NCBI RefSeq assembly: GCF_036924645.1
Contig: NZ_JAZHRX010000001.1
Location: 5,607,501 to 5,671,500, forward strand
Reading direction: 5' to 3'
From: Bradyrhizobium sp. AZCC 2176
GTDB lineage: Bacteria; Pseudomonadota; Alphaproteobacteria; Rhizobiales; Xanthobacteraceae
DNA length: 64,000 nt
Shown: piece by piece, positions 45,692 through 54,685 of the stretch
How positions within the stretch are numbered: position 1 is the first letter of the stretch
Layout of the letters: every line of letters starts with the position of its first letter
The notes under the pieces: generated by a model
What the model saw: only the letters and a program-made list of their open reading frames with translations
Told to the model about the DNA's origin: nothing
The model's database searches: none
Position numbers and translations under genes: made by a program

Positions 45692-46320
45692 ACTTCGAGT
45701 GCGGTCAGTGCCCTCGCCACGTCATCCGTCGATGTCACGTGGATGGCACAAAGGCCGCGCGCCCGCGCACCTTCGATATTGGCGGCCGAGTCGTCGAAGA
45801 ACAGGATCCGCGACGCCGGCACGCCGATCGCTTTTACCACATGATCATAGGCTTCCGCGTCGGGTTTGCGCAAACCGATGCTCGAGGACAGGAATATCTC
45901 GCGGAAATGGCTGAGCAGGTCGGCATAGGTCTGTGAGAAATGCGCGACATGGGCCGGATTGGTGTTGGAAAAAGCATAAAGCGGCATGCGCTTCGCCGCG
46001 TTCGCCAGGAGCGGCGCAATGCCCGGCATCTCGCCGGTGAAGATCGCGTTCCAGCCTTCCAGGAACTGCGCGTCGGTGAGGCCGACGCCGAGCGACTGGC
46101 GCAGGCCCGCAAAGAACGCGGCGTCGTCGATCCGGCCGATCTCGTGATGCTTGAAACTGTCATCGACGACAAAGCGCCGGGCGAGGTCGGCGGGCTCGCA
46201 ACCGGCATGCCGGGCCCAGTTCGTCATCACCTGATCGAAACTGATGTCGAGCACGACACGGCCGAGGTCGAACAGCAACACGTCGACGGAGGAAGGCGCT
46301 GACGGCAAATTCATGGCCAT
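45688..46320 (-). CDS. HAD-IA family phosphatase (YihX-like)
   Basis: 210-residue cytoplasmic HAD hydrolase. Motif I is LLFDLGRVVLD, with a DLG form like YihX and other sugar-phosphate phosphatases. Motif II lies in LYAFSNTNPAH, the motif III Lys in IGLRKPDAEAY, and motif IV in ILFFDDSAANIEGA. Substrate cannot be told. The reading frame ends inside a palindromic repeat. It is upstream of moeA on the same strand but separated by the two repeats. Confidence 0.88.
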   Translation of the reverse strand: MAMNLPSAPSSVDVLLFDLGRVVLDISFDQVMTNWARHAGCEPADLARRFVVDDSFKHHEIGRIDDAAFFAGLRQSLGVGLTDAQFLEGWNAIFTGEMPGIAPLLANAAKRMPLYAFSNTNPAHVAHFSQTYADLLSHFREIFLSSSIGLRKPDAEAYDHVVKAIGVPASRILFFDDSAANIEGARARGLCAIHVTSTDDVARALTALEV

Positions 46321-46400
46321 CGTTTACAAAACTGGTCAGGCGTGGGCAACGGGCTGAATTCGGCCCGATCCGGCGCTTAAGCCGGTGCCCGAGCCGTGCT

Positions 46401-46473
46401 ATAGCGCTTTCGGCCGAAAGCCTGCCCTGGACTTGATCCGGGGTGGGATGCCGGTTCGCGTGAGGAAAAGCGC
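46401..46473. repeat. Composite palindromic repeat, copy D, with covarying arm
   Basis: Arms GCGCTTTC (46404-46411) and GAAAAGCGC (46465-46473) replace the GCGTTTTC/GAAAACGC of copies A and B. The same T-to-C change is seen on one side with A-to-G on the other, keeping the pairing. It contains the nested CCCTGGA-CTTGA-TCCGGGG palindrome as in copy A. Confidence 0.7.
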
Positions 46474-46526
46474 GTCAAAAATAGCGCCTTAAGTGCGCCT
46501 TGGGTCGCAAGAGAGGGAGTGATGGC

Positions 46527-46826
46527 ATGAAAATCCTGGGCCGAATTTTGGGCGCTACATGTGTGATCGCTGCGCTGACCGGGCCGGTCTGGGCCCAGAA
46601 TCCTGTTCCCAGATACGGTGAGGTCGACAAGGAAAAGTCGGCAACCGAAAAAGCGGCCGAAAGGGATGCCGAAAGGGCCTACAGGCGCTCGCTCGGCAAT
46701 ATCCCGGAGCAGAAGAGCACCGATCCCTGGGGCACCATGCGCAGCGACAGCGCGCCGCCGAAAGCCGCCGCCAAGGCGCCGCCGGCCAAGCCGAAGGCCA
46801 AATCCGCTGACGGCGCCGCAAAGTAG
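46527..46826 (+). CDS. Small secreted hypothetical protein
   Basis: 99-residue protein with a signal peptide (MKILGRILGATCVIAALTGP, cleavage at VWA-QN). The mature part is charged (KEKSATEKAAERDAERAYRR), then has a proline- and lysine-rich tail (PPKAAAKAPPAKPKAKSADG). GAGAGGGA precedes the ATG. The low-complexity tail suggests a disordered periplasmic protein. Just after the stop (46836-46868) lies another rhizobial repeat fragment of the GTGGATGACCGGCACAAG type. No family recognised. Confidence 0.65.
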   Translation: MKILGRILGATCVIAALTGPVWAQNPVPRYGEVDKEKSATEKAAERDAERAYRRSLGNIPEQKSTDPWGTMRSDSAPPKAAAKAPPAKPKAKSADGAAK

Positions 46827-47039
46827 GCCGCTAAAGACGTGGATGACCGGCACAAGGCCGGGCATGACGACTCCAAATGTAACGTGATGATTTCATTCAG
46901 ACTCTGAAAACGCCGTAATGGTCCGGGTCGGCGTGCCTTGATCCGACCAAAAAGCCATTGTGAGTTGGCGGGGCTGTGGGACAGGGGCGCCGATTCACGG
47001 GAATCGCGGGCATCCGTCAGCCAAAGGGGACGCCGCACG

Positions 47040-48374
47040 ATGCGCAGGAATTTTGCCTTTCTTCTCGGCACGGTGACGGGCGCATGTCTGACCGTTCTCG
47101 TGGTGGGACCGCAGGGGGCTAACCCGGTGGCGGCGGCAAAGGCCGCGGCCCGTTCCGACGCCTATACCCAGCTCAACCTGTTCGGCAGCGTGTTCGAGCG
47201 GATCAAGACCAGCTACGTCGAGAAGCCCGACGATTCCAAGCTGATGGAAGGCGCCATCAACGGCATGATCTCCGCGCTCGATCCTCATTCGCGCTACATG
47301 AATGAGAAGGGCTGGAGCGACATGCAGGAGACCACCCATGGCGAGTTTGGCGGGCTCGGCATCGAGGTCACGATGGAAGATGGCCTCGTCAAGGTGGTGA
47401 CGCCGATCGACGAGACGCCCGCGGCAAAGGCCGGCATCCTGTCGGGTGACGTGATCACCCAGATCGACGACGAGGTCATCCAGGGCATGAGCCTCGAACA
47501 GGCGGTGAGCCGGATGAAGGGCCCCGCCAACAGCAAGATAAGGCTGAAGGTCGCGCGCAAGGGTTCCGCCGCGCCGATCGATATCGCCATCGTGCGCGAG
47601 ATCATCCGGGTGCGGCCGGTCCGGCACAAGACCGACGGCGGCGACATCGGCTATATCAGGATCACCCGTTTCAACGAGCAGACCACCGATGGCCTGAAAA
47701 AGGCGATCGCCAGCATCGCCAAGGAGATTCCGGCGGACAAGCTCGCGGGCTATGTCGTCGACCTCCGCAACAATCCCGGCGGATTGCTCGACCAGGCCGT
47801 TTCCGTGTCGAGCGCCTTCATGACGAGGGGCGAGGTGGTTTCAACGCGCGGCAGAACCTCGGAGGAAACCCAGCGCTTCACCGCGCGCGGCGGCGATATC
47901 ACCAAGGGCAAGCCGCTGGTCGTGCTGATCAACGGCGGCTCGGCTTCCGCGTCCGAGATCGTCGCCGGTGCCTTGCGCGACCACAAGCGCGCCACGCTGA
48001 TCGGGACGCGCACCTTCGGCAAGGGCTCGGTGCAGACCATCATCCCGCTCGGATCAGGCAATGGCGCGCTGGCGCTGACCACGGCGCGCTACTTCACCCC
48101 GTCGGGCCGCTCGATCCAGGCCCAGGGCATCGCACCCGATATCGAAGTGCTGCAGGACGTGCCGGACGAACTGAAGACCCGTTCCGAGCTGAAGGGCGAA
48201 GCCTCGATGCGCGGCCACCTCGCCGCCGACGGCGCCGAGCAGGCCGGCTCGCAAGCCTACGTTCCGCCGAACGAGAAGGACGACAAGGCGCTGAACGCGG
48301 CGTTCAATCTGCTGCGCGGGGTTACGGTGAATGCGAATGCGCCGGCGGCTGCGAAGCGCACGGTGCCGAACTAG
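47040..48374 (+). CDS. ctpA: S41 family C-terminal processing protease (CtpA type)
   Basis: 444-residue periplasmic serine protease anchored or exported by its N-terminal hydrophobic segment (MRRNFAFLLGTVTGACLTVL). A PDZ domain spans about residues 95-175 (TPAAKAGILSGDVITQIDDE). The S41 core carries VVDLRNNPGGLLDQAV, the nucleophile region INGGSASASEIVAGA and the general-base Lys in GTRTFGKGSVQTI. Family members trim C-termini of membrane or envelope proteins. The start is the ATG at 47040, with AAGGGGA upstream; the longer frame from 46938 has no signal. Confidence 0.93.
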   Translation: MRRNFAFLLGTVTGACLTVLVVGPQGANPVAAAKAAARSDAYTQLNLFGSVFERIKTSYVEKPDDSKLMEGAINGMISALDPHSRYMNEKGWSDMQETTHGEFGGLGIEVTMEDGLVKVVTPIDETPAAKAGILSGDVITQIDDEVIQGMSLEQAVSRMKGPANSKIRLKVARKGSAAPIDIAIVREIIRVRPVRHKTDGGDIGYIRITRFNEQTTDGLKKAIASIAKEIPADKLAGYVVDLRNNPGGLLDQAVSVSSAFMTRGEVVSTRGRTSEETQRFTARGGDITKGKPLVVLINGGSASASEIVAGALRDHKRATLIGTRTFGKGSVQTIIPLGSGNGALALTTARYFTPSGRSIQAQGIAPDIEVLQDVPDELKTRSELKGEASMRGHLAADGAEQAGSQAYVPPNEKDDKALNAAFNLLRGVTVNANAPAAAKRTVPN

Positions 48375-48386
48375 AACGGTTCGTGA

Positions 48387-48414
48387 GGCGGATTAGCGGC
48401 AGGCGTAATCCGCC
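48387..48414. repeat. GGCGGATTA palindromic repeat downstream of ctpA
   Basis: Perfect 9-bp arms GGCGGATTA / TAATCCGCC with a 10-base loop. A degraded second copy lies at about 48495-48527 (CGATTACGCTTTCGCTAATC). This GGCGGATTACGC-type motif is a common rhizobial intergenic repeat and may also end transcription. Confidence 0.6.
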
Positions 48415-48529
48415 GCTGACTGTTTGCTGCAGAACGATCCTGCAATGCGACGCCGATGCGTCGTCAACGTCGTAAACTCGAGTCCTCATCGAAACGGCCG
48501 ATTACGCTTTCGCTAATCCGCCCTACGCA

Positions 48530-48922
48530 TTAGCCACCGCGCAGATCCTTCCTGAACTCGGAAACGCCGGTCGGCGGGATGATGAGTTGTGAGACATAAC
48601 CTGGATTGAGAATGACGCCGTAGCTTTCCGGCATCCTGAGGAAGAACTCCCTTCCATTCATTTGCAGAACGTACTCCGCCATGCGGCTGTGCAGCCCTGG
48701 CCGCGACAGGGCGGAAAAGACGGCGACAAAGGGATGGCCGCCGTTCTCGAACAGCAGCGGATCAAACCCGCTCCAATCAGATTGAACTTCTCCCTTGCTC
48801 GATACGAACAGCTTTGATCGGGCGATGATCCTCATCAGATCGGCAACCGGTCGAACGCCTTTTCTTGTATCCGCGATCGCGGTCTCCAGTTCGTTCTCGG
48901 GCTTGAACTCTTGCAACTGCAC
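48530..48922 (-). CDS. SseB-family (SseB N-terminal domain) protein
   Basis: 130-residue cytoplasmic protein. The layout FKPENELETAIADTRKG, then SDWSGFDPLLFENGGHPFVA, VFSALSRPG and GVILNPGYVSQLIIPPTGV follows the SseB N-terminal domain, a small fold of poorly known function also found in enhanced-serine-sensitivity protein SseB. It converges with ctpA across 155 bp that hold repeats. Identification rests on motif pattern only. Confidence 0.65.
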   Translation of the reverse strand: MQLQEFKPENELETAIADTRKGVRPVADLMRIIARSKLFVSSKGEVQSDWSGFDPLLFENGGHPFVAVFSALSRPGLHSRMAEYVLQMNGREFFLRMPESYGVILNPGYVSQLIIPPTGVSEFRKDLRGG

Positions 48923-49125
48923 AATGCGCCCCTGCGGCCAGTTGCCGACAATTCATTCCGAATTTGTGGCGCGCGGCGGGCAGGGCGAAGGCATCGGCAG
49001 GGCCGCAGCGGCGATCCGGAAACAAGACGTCTTTTTTGAAACTCCGTCTCCACCCAATCGTAGCTCACGGGCGTGATGGTTCACGATGCCGGTTCCACTC
49101 CATGCGCGTTCGAACGGAGTAAGTT

Positions 49126-50256
49126 ATGTCGAGAAAATGGACTTTGCTGACCGTGATATTGTCCCTCGGTTCGAGTGGCGCCCTGCAGGCAAATCCGCTC
49201 GATTCACCCGACGTCATTTATATCGATGGGCTGCCGTGCAACAGCGCGTGTCAGTCCTACATGGCCTGGTCTGCGCAGGCATTGTCTGCCCGGCACCGCG
49301 ACCAACGCGAGACCAGCGTGGTAGCGCCGGCTGAGGTGGAAATCGAAAGATTGGAGCCTGCGGCCCGTCCGCGCGTGGCAAGGCATCCCGTGCCGGTTTC
49401 CCGTTCGGGGCCGCACGCGGGCACGGCGGCATCGAATGCCAAGGCTTCAAACACTATGGCGCCGAACACCAAGAGGACCGCCGCCCGCAACTCGGCCTAT
49501 CCAACAACCAGGAAGCAAGTTCCGGCGGCCACGGCGACGGCGGCGCGAGAAAGGGCGGCAGAGAAGGCCGTCGCAGGAACTCAGGAGCCGGAGCGCAAAT
49601 CGCAAAGCTCCGACAGGCCGGAGCCGGCGAAGGAAATATCCGTCGCGGCGTCGCAGCCCACGGAGGCCCCCAAGTCCGAAGCGAAGTCCGAGGTCACCCT
49701 GCCGCCGCCGGCCACGCTCGAGATCGCCGCGACGCCCGCCGCATCCGCCGCAGCACCCGTCACAGCCGCCGCGGCTCCCGCCTTGGCGCCCCGCACAATT
49801 CAGCAGCAGGTCGTGGAAGCGACCGGATTGGCCGATCTCGTCACGGCAATCGGGACGGGACGGGAGCCGGCCAACAAATCGGACAATCCCGGAACGGCAG
49901 CCGGTGAGGCCAACGATACCGGCAAGACTGGGTCCGGATCGACAGACAGCTCGGACAACCTGGTGGCGCTGGTGCTGGCGCGTCCAGAGATCAATTCGCT
50001 ATCCGACCTGAACAACAAGAACATCGCGATCGAGGAGAAGCAATCCGCAGCGAGCGGACGCGTCAGCGCCGCGCTCATGGCGGCGGGCGCCGCGGAAGTC
50101 CAGTTCAGCGAAGCACAGCGAGGGGCGATCGAGCGGCTGATCAGCGGCGAAGTCCCGGCCGCGGTCCTGACGCTGGCCTCGCGCGAAGCGGCCGAGTGGT
50201 TTCCCGACATCGAAGGCTTCAGGACTTTTCGGGTGCCGCTGAAGGCGCGGCTGTAG
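49126..50256 (+). CDS. Secreted protein with disordered middle and substrate-binding-protein-like C-terminus
   Basis: 376-residue exported protein. Signal peptide MSRKWTLLTVILSLGSSGAL, cleavage near QANP. A short segment DVIYIDGLPCNSACQSYMAW with two cysteines follows, then about 170 residues of low-complexity Ala/Pro/Lys/Thr sequence. The last 100 residues (LARPEINSLSDLNNKNIAIE, AALMAAGAAEVQFSE, VPAAVLTLASREAAEWFPDI) resemble one lobe of a periplasmic substrate-binding protein of the TAXI or phosphonate type. Function unknown; the layout suggests a tethered ligand-binding half-domain. The start ATG follows a weak AAGT site. Confidence 0.65.
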   Translation: MSRKWTLLTVILSLGSSGALQANPLDSPDVIYIDGLPCNSACQSYMAWSAQALSARHRDQRETSVVAPAEVEIERLEPAARPRVARHPVPVSRSGPHAGTAASNAKASNTMAPNTKRTAARNSAYPTTRKQVPAATATAARERAAEKAVAGTQEPERKSQSSDRPEPAKEISVAASQPTEAPKSEAKSEVTLPPPATLEIAATPAASAAAPVTAAAAPALAPRTIQQQVVEATGLADLVTAIGTGREPANKSDNPGTAAGEANDTGKTGSGSTDSSDNLVALVLARPEINSLSDLNNKNIAIEEKQSAASGRVSAALMAAGAAEVQFSEAQRGAIERLISGEVPAAVLTLASREAAEWFPDIEGFRTFRVPLKARL

Positions 50257-50383
50257 TCGTCGCGAACAAGCACAGCCGCGGATCAGCCACGGATTGCGCG
50301 AATGCGGGCTCGATGAAGAGATCGCGACGTCCGGGAGCTGTCCTCGATATCGCCGCGTTCGTGCGGGTTATCTGTCGGGGAGC

Positions 50384-50697
50384 CTACGCAGCCAAGTCTG
50401 TCTTGCGCTTTCGCCAGTATGCAGTGAAGCCGAGACCGGCAAAGCCGAGGACCATCATCGCCCATGTGTAGCGCTCGGGGACTGCGGCTGAGCTAGTCAG
50501 GATGCAATCGGAGCTGACGCCTATTCCGCGTCCTCAATTTCCGAACATGCCCATTTGCGCAAACGTTCCGTCGGCGAAGAACACGGTGCCGCTTCCGCCC
50601 CACCCGTGCCGTGGTCGTAGCCGAGTCGGATCAGACCATAGAACAATGCGGCGGCATTACCCGGTTGGGTGTTGACCGGGAACAAATAGGTCTAGAT
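50384..50697 (-). pseudogene. Decayed PEP-CTERM sorting-domain protein gene
   Basis: On the minus strand three frames hold pieces of one exported protein. YLFPVNTQPGNAAALFYGLI and RLGYDHGTG come first, after an in-frame TAG. GSGTVFFADGTFAQMGMFGN follows in a second frame, ending at TGA (50534-50536). Then SSAAVPERYTWAMMVLGFAG continues LGFTAYWRKRK to TAG at 50384-50386. The last is a typical PEP-CTERM signal: VPE motif, hydrophobic helix and basic cluster, as recognised by exosortases. No start codon or intact frame remains. The rest of 50257-50824 shows no other gene. Confidence 0.65.
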
Positions 50698-50824
50698 AGT
50701 TGACCCAATGTTTTAGGTGGGCAGGCTTTCGATCCCTTCTCGCCGCTTTGCCTTTGTTGCCTTTCCGCAGAACGCGGCGTCTGCCGATCTCAGCAGTTTG
50801 ATCCAACCAATCCACTAAGGGACA

Positions 50825-51407
50825 ATGATGATCTTGCCGCTACGACCGCAAGCTATCCTTGCTTCACTGGCTATTGCCGCTTTTTTTGTACTTGCGACCG
50901 CATATGGGAATGGCGCCTACGCGCAGGTCCAGGTCGCCGTAATTGGTGATAGCAATGTTTACGGCAAGGGCGTCTCATCTTCGGAGAATTATCCGACCAA
51001 GCTGGAGGGCGGCTCTCCGAGCACGCGGGTTGGATGTTCGCGTCAGCAATGGTGGTGTGAATGGCGATACAAGCGCTGGTCTCGCAGCGCGGCTAGACTC
51101 TGCGGTGCCGGCGGGTACACGCGTTGCTGTTATTTGGGTTGGCATCAACGACGTGCTCCGGCACGGCAAGAGTCGCGCGGAAGTGCAAGCGAATGTAGCC
51201 GGCATTGTCAGTCGCCTTCGAGCGAAGGGTATTGAGAGCTATTTCATTCGTCCACCAGTTTACAATGTTGAGGACCACAAAAATCCCGCGCTCACCATTT
51301 CGGGAGACAACCATTTCAACGGCGCGGGCTATAGCCGAATGGTGGCAAAGACCATTGGCCCGATACAGGCTTTGGTAGTCAAAGCGAGAAAACAAAAGGG
51401 CTCTTAA
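50825..51407 (+). pseudogene. Secreted SGNH/GDSL-type hydrolase, frameshifted
   Basis: The N-terminal piece (50825 on) has a signal peptide (QAILASLAIAAFFVLATAYG) and block I AVIGDSNVYGKGVSS. After NYPTKLE the frame breaks. Removing one G from the run at 51007-51009 joins it to AALRARGLDVRVSNGGVNGD, block III WVGINDVLRHGKS and GDNHFNGAGYSRMVAKTIGP, ending at 51407. Joined length is about 193 residues, normal for TesA-like SGNH esterases. In block V the Asp is two residues before His rather than the usual three. One extra G in a GGG run may be a sequencing error rather than decay. Confidence 0.75.
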
Positions 51408-51687
51408 GGCTGCTATTTTATCGGCGTCGGATTCGCTGCGTATAATTACGAGCTACGGTCGCCGGTCGCGAATTACCGTGTCTCACTTATGGGGTGCAGT
51501 CCAGTGCACTTAACCCTTTGGCCCCGTCTCGAGCCTCGCTTGGCAGTCTCGAGAACGCGCTCCGTCTCGCGCTCGATCTACGCTCATGAAGCAGGGCCTT
51601 CGCGGGTATGACGATCTGTCTTGCCGCGACAGCGTCGCGTCGCTCGCAATGACGGAAAGAAGCTGTCGTGCAAAAATGCGAAAGTCC

Positions 51688-54483
51688 CTACGCCGTCCGC
51701 ACCACAGGCTTGCGTCGGCGCGCGCGGCTCGGGCGCACCGCCGCGGGCTCTTGCCGGTGTGCCGACAGCATCGGCCGGATCTCGGCGGCGGGCTTCGGCG
51801 GGCTGAACAGGTAGCCCTGCATTTCCGAACAGCCGAGTTCGCGCAGCAAGTCGCGCTGCTGCTCGGTCTCGACGCCTTCGGCGGTGGTCGTCATGTGGCG
51901 ATCGGCAGCGATGGTCACAACCGCCTGCACGATGCTGGACGATCCTTCCGGCTCGGCGATGTCGGTGATGAAGCAGCGGTCGATCTTGATCTTGTCGAAC
52001 GGGAAGCGCTGCAGATAGCTCAGCGAGGAATAGCCGGTGCCGAAATCGTCGAGCGCGATGCGGACCCCGATGGTACGAAGGTCGTGCAGGACGGCGAGCG
52101 CCGCCTCGTCGTCACGGATAAGGACCGCCTCGGTGATCTCGAGTTCGAGCCGGTCCGCGGCGAGGCCGGATGCGGCCAGCGCCGCCATCACCTTCAGCGC
52201 CAGCGTGCCGCTCCTGAACTGAACCGGCGAGACGTTGACCGCGAGCCTGATATTGCCGGGCCAGCCCGCTGCCTCCCTGCAGGCCGTGGTCAGCACCCAC
52301 TCGCCGAGCTGATTGATCAGGCCGGTGTCCTCGGCGAGCGGCACGAACTCGGCGGGCGAGATCATGCCGCGCTGCGGATGGCGCCAGCGCACCAGCGCCT
52401 CGCAGCCGGTGATCGCGTTGGTCTGCAGACTGAGGCAGGGCTGGTAGTAGACCTCGAAGCCACCGTCGACGAGCGCCTGGCGCAGGTCCATTTCCAGGCT
52501 GCGGCGGGCGCGGACCTCGGCTTCCATCTCGGTTTCGAAGAAGCGGTAGGTGCGGCGGCCGGCGGCCTTGGCCGCGTACATCGCCAGGTCCGCGTTCTTC
52601 AGGATCTGGTCGATATCGGAGCCGTCCCGCGGCGCCAGCGCGATGCCGATGCTGGCGTCGGTGGTCACCTGGTGGCCGAGGCACTGATAGGGGATGCGGA
52701 TCGCATCGAAGATGCGGCTGACGAGCATCATCACGTCGTCGGTATCCTCGATCCCGGTCTGGACGATAGCGAACTCGTCGCCGCCGAGCCGGGCCACGAA
52801 ATCGGTCTTGCGCGTGCAGCCGGCGAGGCTGGCGGCGACCGATTTCAAGAGTTCGTCGCCGATCATATGGCCAAGCGAATCGTTGACGCTCTTGAATTCG
52901 TCGATGTCGATATAGAGCACCGCCAGTTGCCGGTCCGGTGCGACGTGGGACAATTCGCGCTTGAGTTGGTCGTGGAACAGCGCGCGGTTTGGCAGATCGG
53001 TCAGCGCGTCGTAATGGGCGAGGTGGGTGATGCGCTCCTCGGCGCGCCGGCGCTCGGTGATGTCTTCATGGGTCGCCAGCCATCCGCCGTCCGCCACCGG
53101 CTCGTTGACGATCTGGATCGAGCGCCCGTCGGGCGTCGATATGACCATGGCGTTCCGGTGCGCGATGTCGCGCATCACCAGTTCGACGTAATGGTCGATG
53201 TCGCCGACGAACGAGCCGGTTTCCTTGCGATGGGCGATCACCTCGCGGAAGCTGCAGCCCGGCTTCACGACGTCGGCCGACAGGCCGTACATCTCGAGAT
53301 ACCGCTTGTTGCAGATGATGAGATGCTGCCTGGCATCGAACAGCAGCAGGCCCTGCGTCATGTTGTTGACGGCGGTGTCGAGACGCTGCTTCTCCAGCGT
53401 CAGCCGCTGTCTCGACGCGCGATGCTGCTGCGAAAGCTTGCGGACGACGAGAAACAGCAGGGCGGCGATCGCCAGCACGGAAAGTCCGCTGACCGCGATC
53501 AGGATTCCGATCTGCTCGCGCCAGTCGGCCAGGGCGGCCGACATCGTCGTCGATGCGATGATCACAACCGGAAAATTCGTCAGCGCACGCGACGAGATCA
53601 GCCGGTCCTCGCCGTCGATCGGGCTGGTGAGGCGCGAGGTGCTATTGGGCAGCTCGAATATCTGCCGTTGGGCGGCCGGACCGTTCTTGAAGTTCTTGCC
53701 GATCAGCTCAGCCACGTGCGGGTAACGGGCCAGCAGCGTACCATCGCTGTGGTGCATGGCGATGGTGGCGCCGGGTCCGAGCGCTACGGTTGCGAAGAAC
53801 TTTTCGAAATTGACGGGTTCGATGCCGCGGCCGATGGCGCCGAGGAATTCACCCTTCGTGCCGGTGACCTTGCGTGCGATCACCGTGGTCCAGGCGCCGG
53901 TGATGCGGCTGTAGACCGGCTCGACCAGCATCTCCGGGGATTGCGCGCCGGACTTGAAGGTCCTGAAGAAAGCGCGGTCCGCGGAGTTGACTGTTGGCGG
54001 CGGCCAGGCGGCCGATGCGTTGATCAAATTGCCGTCGGCGTCGAAGACGTTGATGCCGCCGACATAGGACAACGCGTCGATCTTGGATTTCAGCATCAGA
54101 TGGATGTCGTGGCCGGACATCCGGCGCTTGTAGTTCTCGGGCGTTGCGATCCCGCTGGAACGCATGAACGCGATCAGGTCCTTCTGCACGACCTGGAAGT
54201 CTTCGAGCTGCTGGTCGAAATGGCGGGCGAGCAGCAGCACGGTGTTTTCCAGCTCGCGTTCGCTGCTGCGCAGCGCGCGCTCGCGGGAATTGCCGGCCAT
54301 GATGGTCGCACCGATCGCGATGGTGGCAATCAGCAGCGTGCCGCCGAGGATCAACCAGCGGATCGGGCCGCCGCGGAAGGCGGACGCAATCCTGAAGGAA
54401 GTGCTGCCGGTCGAAGCCATTGAACGCGATCGCTGCCGAGAAAATGAACTTCCGGAAGCGGAGTCTCCCAACCCCCGGCTCAT
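51688..54483 (-). CDS. Membrane GGDEF-EAL protein with periplasmic sensor and PAS domains
   Basis: About 930-residue cyclic-di-GMP enzyme. Order: membrane helix (WLILGGTLLIATIAIGATIM), periplasmic Cache/CHASE-like sensor of about 270 residues, second helix (IGILIAVSGLSVLAIAALLF), PAS domain (VNNMTQGLLLFDARQHLIIC), GGDEF, EAL. The cyclase motif GGDEF is intact, with an RxxD inhibitory site (RKTD) five residues before it. The EAL domain keeps EALVRW, AVNVSPVQF, LEITEAVL, DDFGTGYSSL, KIDR and EGVET. Both activities are therefore possible. ATG at 54483 is used; ATG at 54420 and a TTG at 54522 are alternatives. No target operon adjacent. Confidence 0.93.
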   Translation of the reverse strand: MSRGLGDSASGSSFSRQRSRSMASTGSTSFRIASAFRGGPIRWLILGGTLLIATIAIGATIMAGNSRERALRSSERELENTVLLLARHFDQQLEDFQVVQKDLIAFMRSSGIATPENYKRRMSGHDIHLMLKSKIDALSYVGGINVFDADGNLINASAAWPPPTVNSADRAFFRTFKSGAQSPEMLVEPVYSRITGAWTTVIARKVTGTKGEFLGAIGRGIEPVNFEKFFATVALGPGATIAMHHSDGTLLARYPHVAELIGKNFKNGPAAQRQIFELPNSTSRLTSPIDGEDRLISSRALTNFPVVIIASTTMSAALADWREQIGILIAVSGLSVLAIAALLFLVVRKLSQQHRASRQRLTLEKQRLDTAVNNMTQGLLLFDARQHLIICNKRYLEMYGLSADVVKPGCSFREVIAHRKETGSFVGDIDHYVELVMRDIAHRNAMVISTPDGRSIQIVNEPVADGGWLATHEDITERRRAEERITHLAHYDALTDLPNRALFHDQLKRELSHVAPDRQLAVLYIDIDEFKSVNDSLGHMIGDELLKSVAASLAGCTRKTDFVARLGGDEFAIVQTGIEDTDDVMMLVSRIFDAIRIPYQCLGHQVTTDASIGIALAPRDGSDIDQILKNADLAMYAAKAAGRRTYRFFETEMEAEVRARRSLEMDLRQALVDGGFEVYYQPCLSLQTNAITGCEALVRWRHPQRGMISPAEFVPLAEDTGLINQLGEWVLTTACREAAGWPGNIRLAVNVSPVQFRSGTLALKVMAALAASGLAADRLELEITEAVLIRDDEAALAVLHDLRTIGVRIALDDFGTGYSSLSYLQRFPFDKIKIDRCFITDIAEPEGSSSIVQAVVTIAADRHMTTTAEGVETEQQRDLLRELGCSEMQGYLFSPPKPAAEIRPMLSAHRQEPAAVRPSRARRRKPVVRTA

Positions 54484-54685
54484 GACTTCGATAGCGCGCC
54501 GAGATGGAATTGACGTTAGCAAGCCTGGTTAATGAAGCGTTAGCCGGTGGCGACGGGTTCCGCCGGCAACCACAGGGAGCGTGGTTCAACGATGGAACCG
54601 GCCAAGCGCACAGAGAACCAAGCGCGATCGCGCAAGGAAATCGGCGGACCGGATGTTGCCGGTCGATGGCAGGAGATTTGCCGGA

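Noticed and set aside
51408..51687. Possible tRNA or small RNA in the gap after the SGNH gene
   Set aside because: No cloverleaf or anticodon arm could be built; the end resembles rhizobial intergenic repeat fragments (CTCGCAATGACGG type) only.
51586..54423. 945-residue plus-strand frame opposite the GGDEF-EAL gene
   Set aside because: The minus strand encodes a complete multi-domain protein with all active-site motifs; the plus frame shows none.
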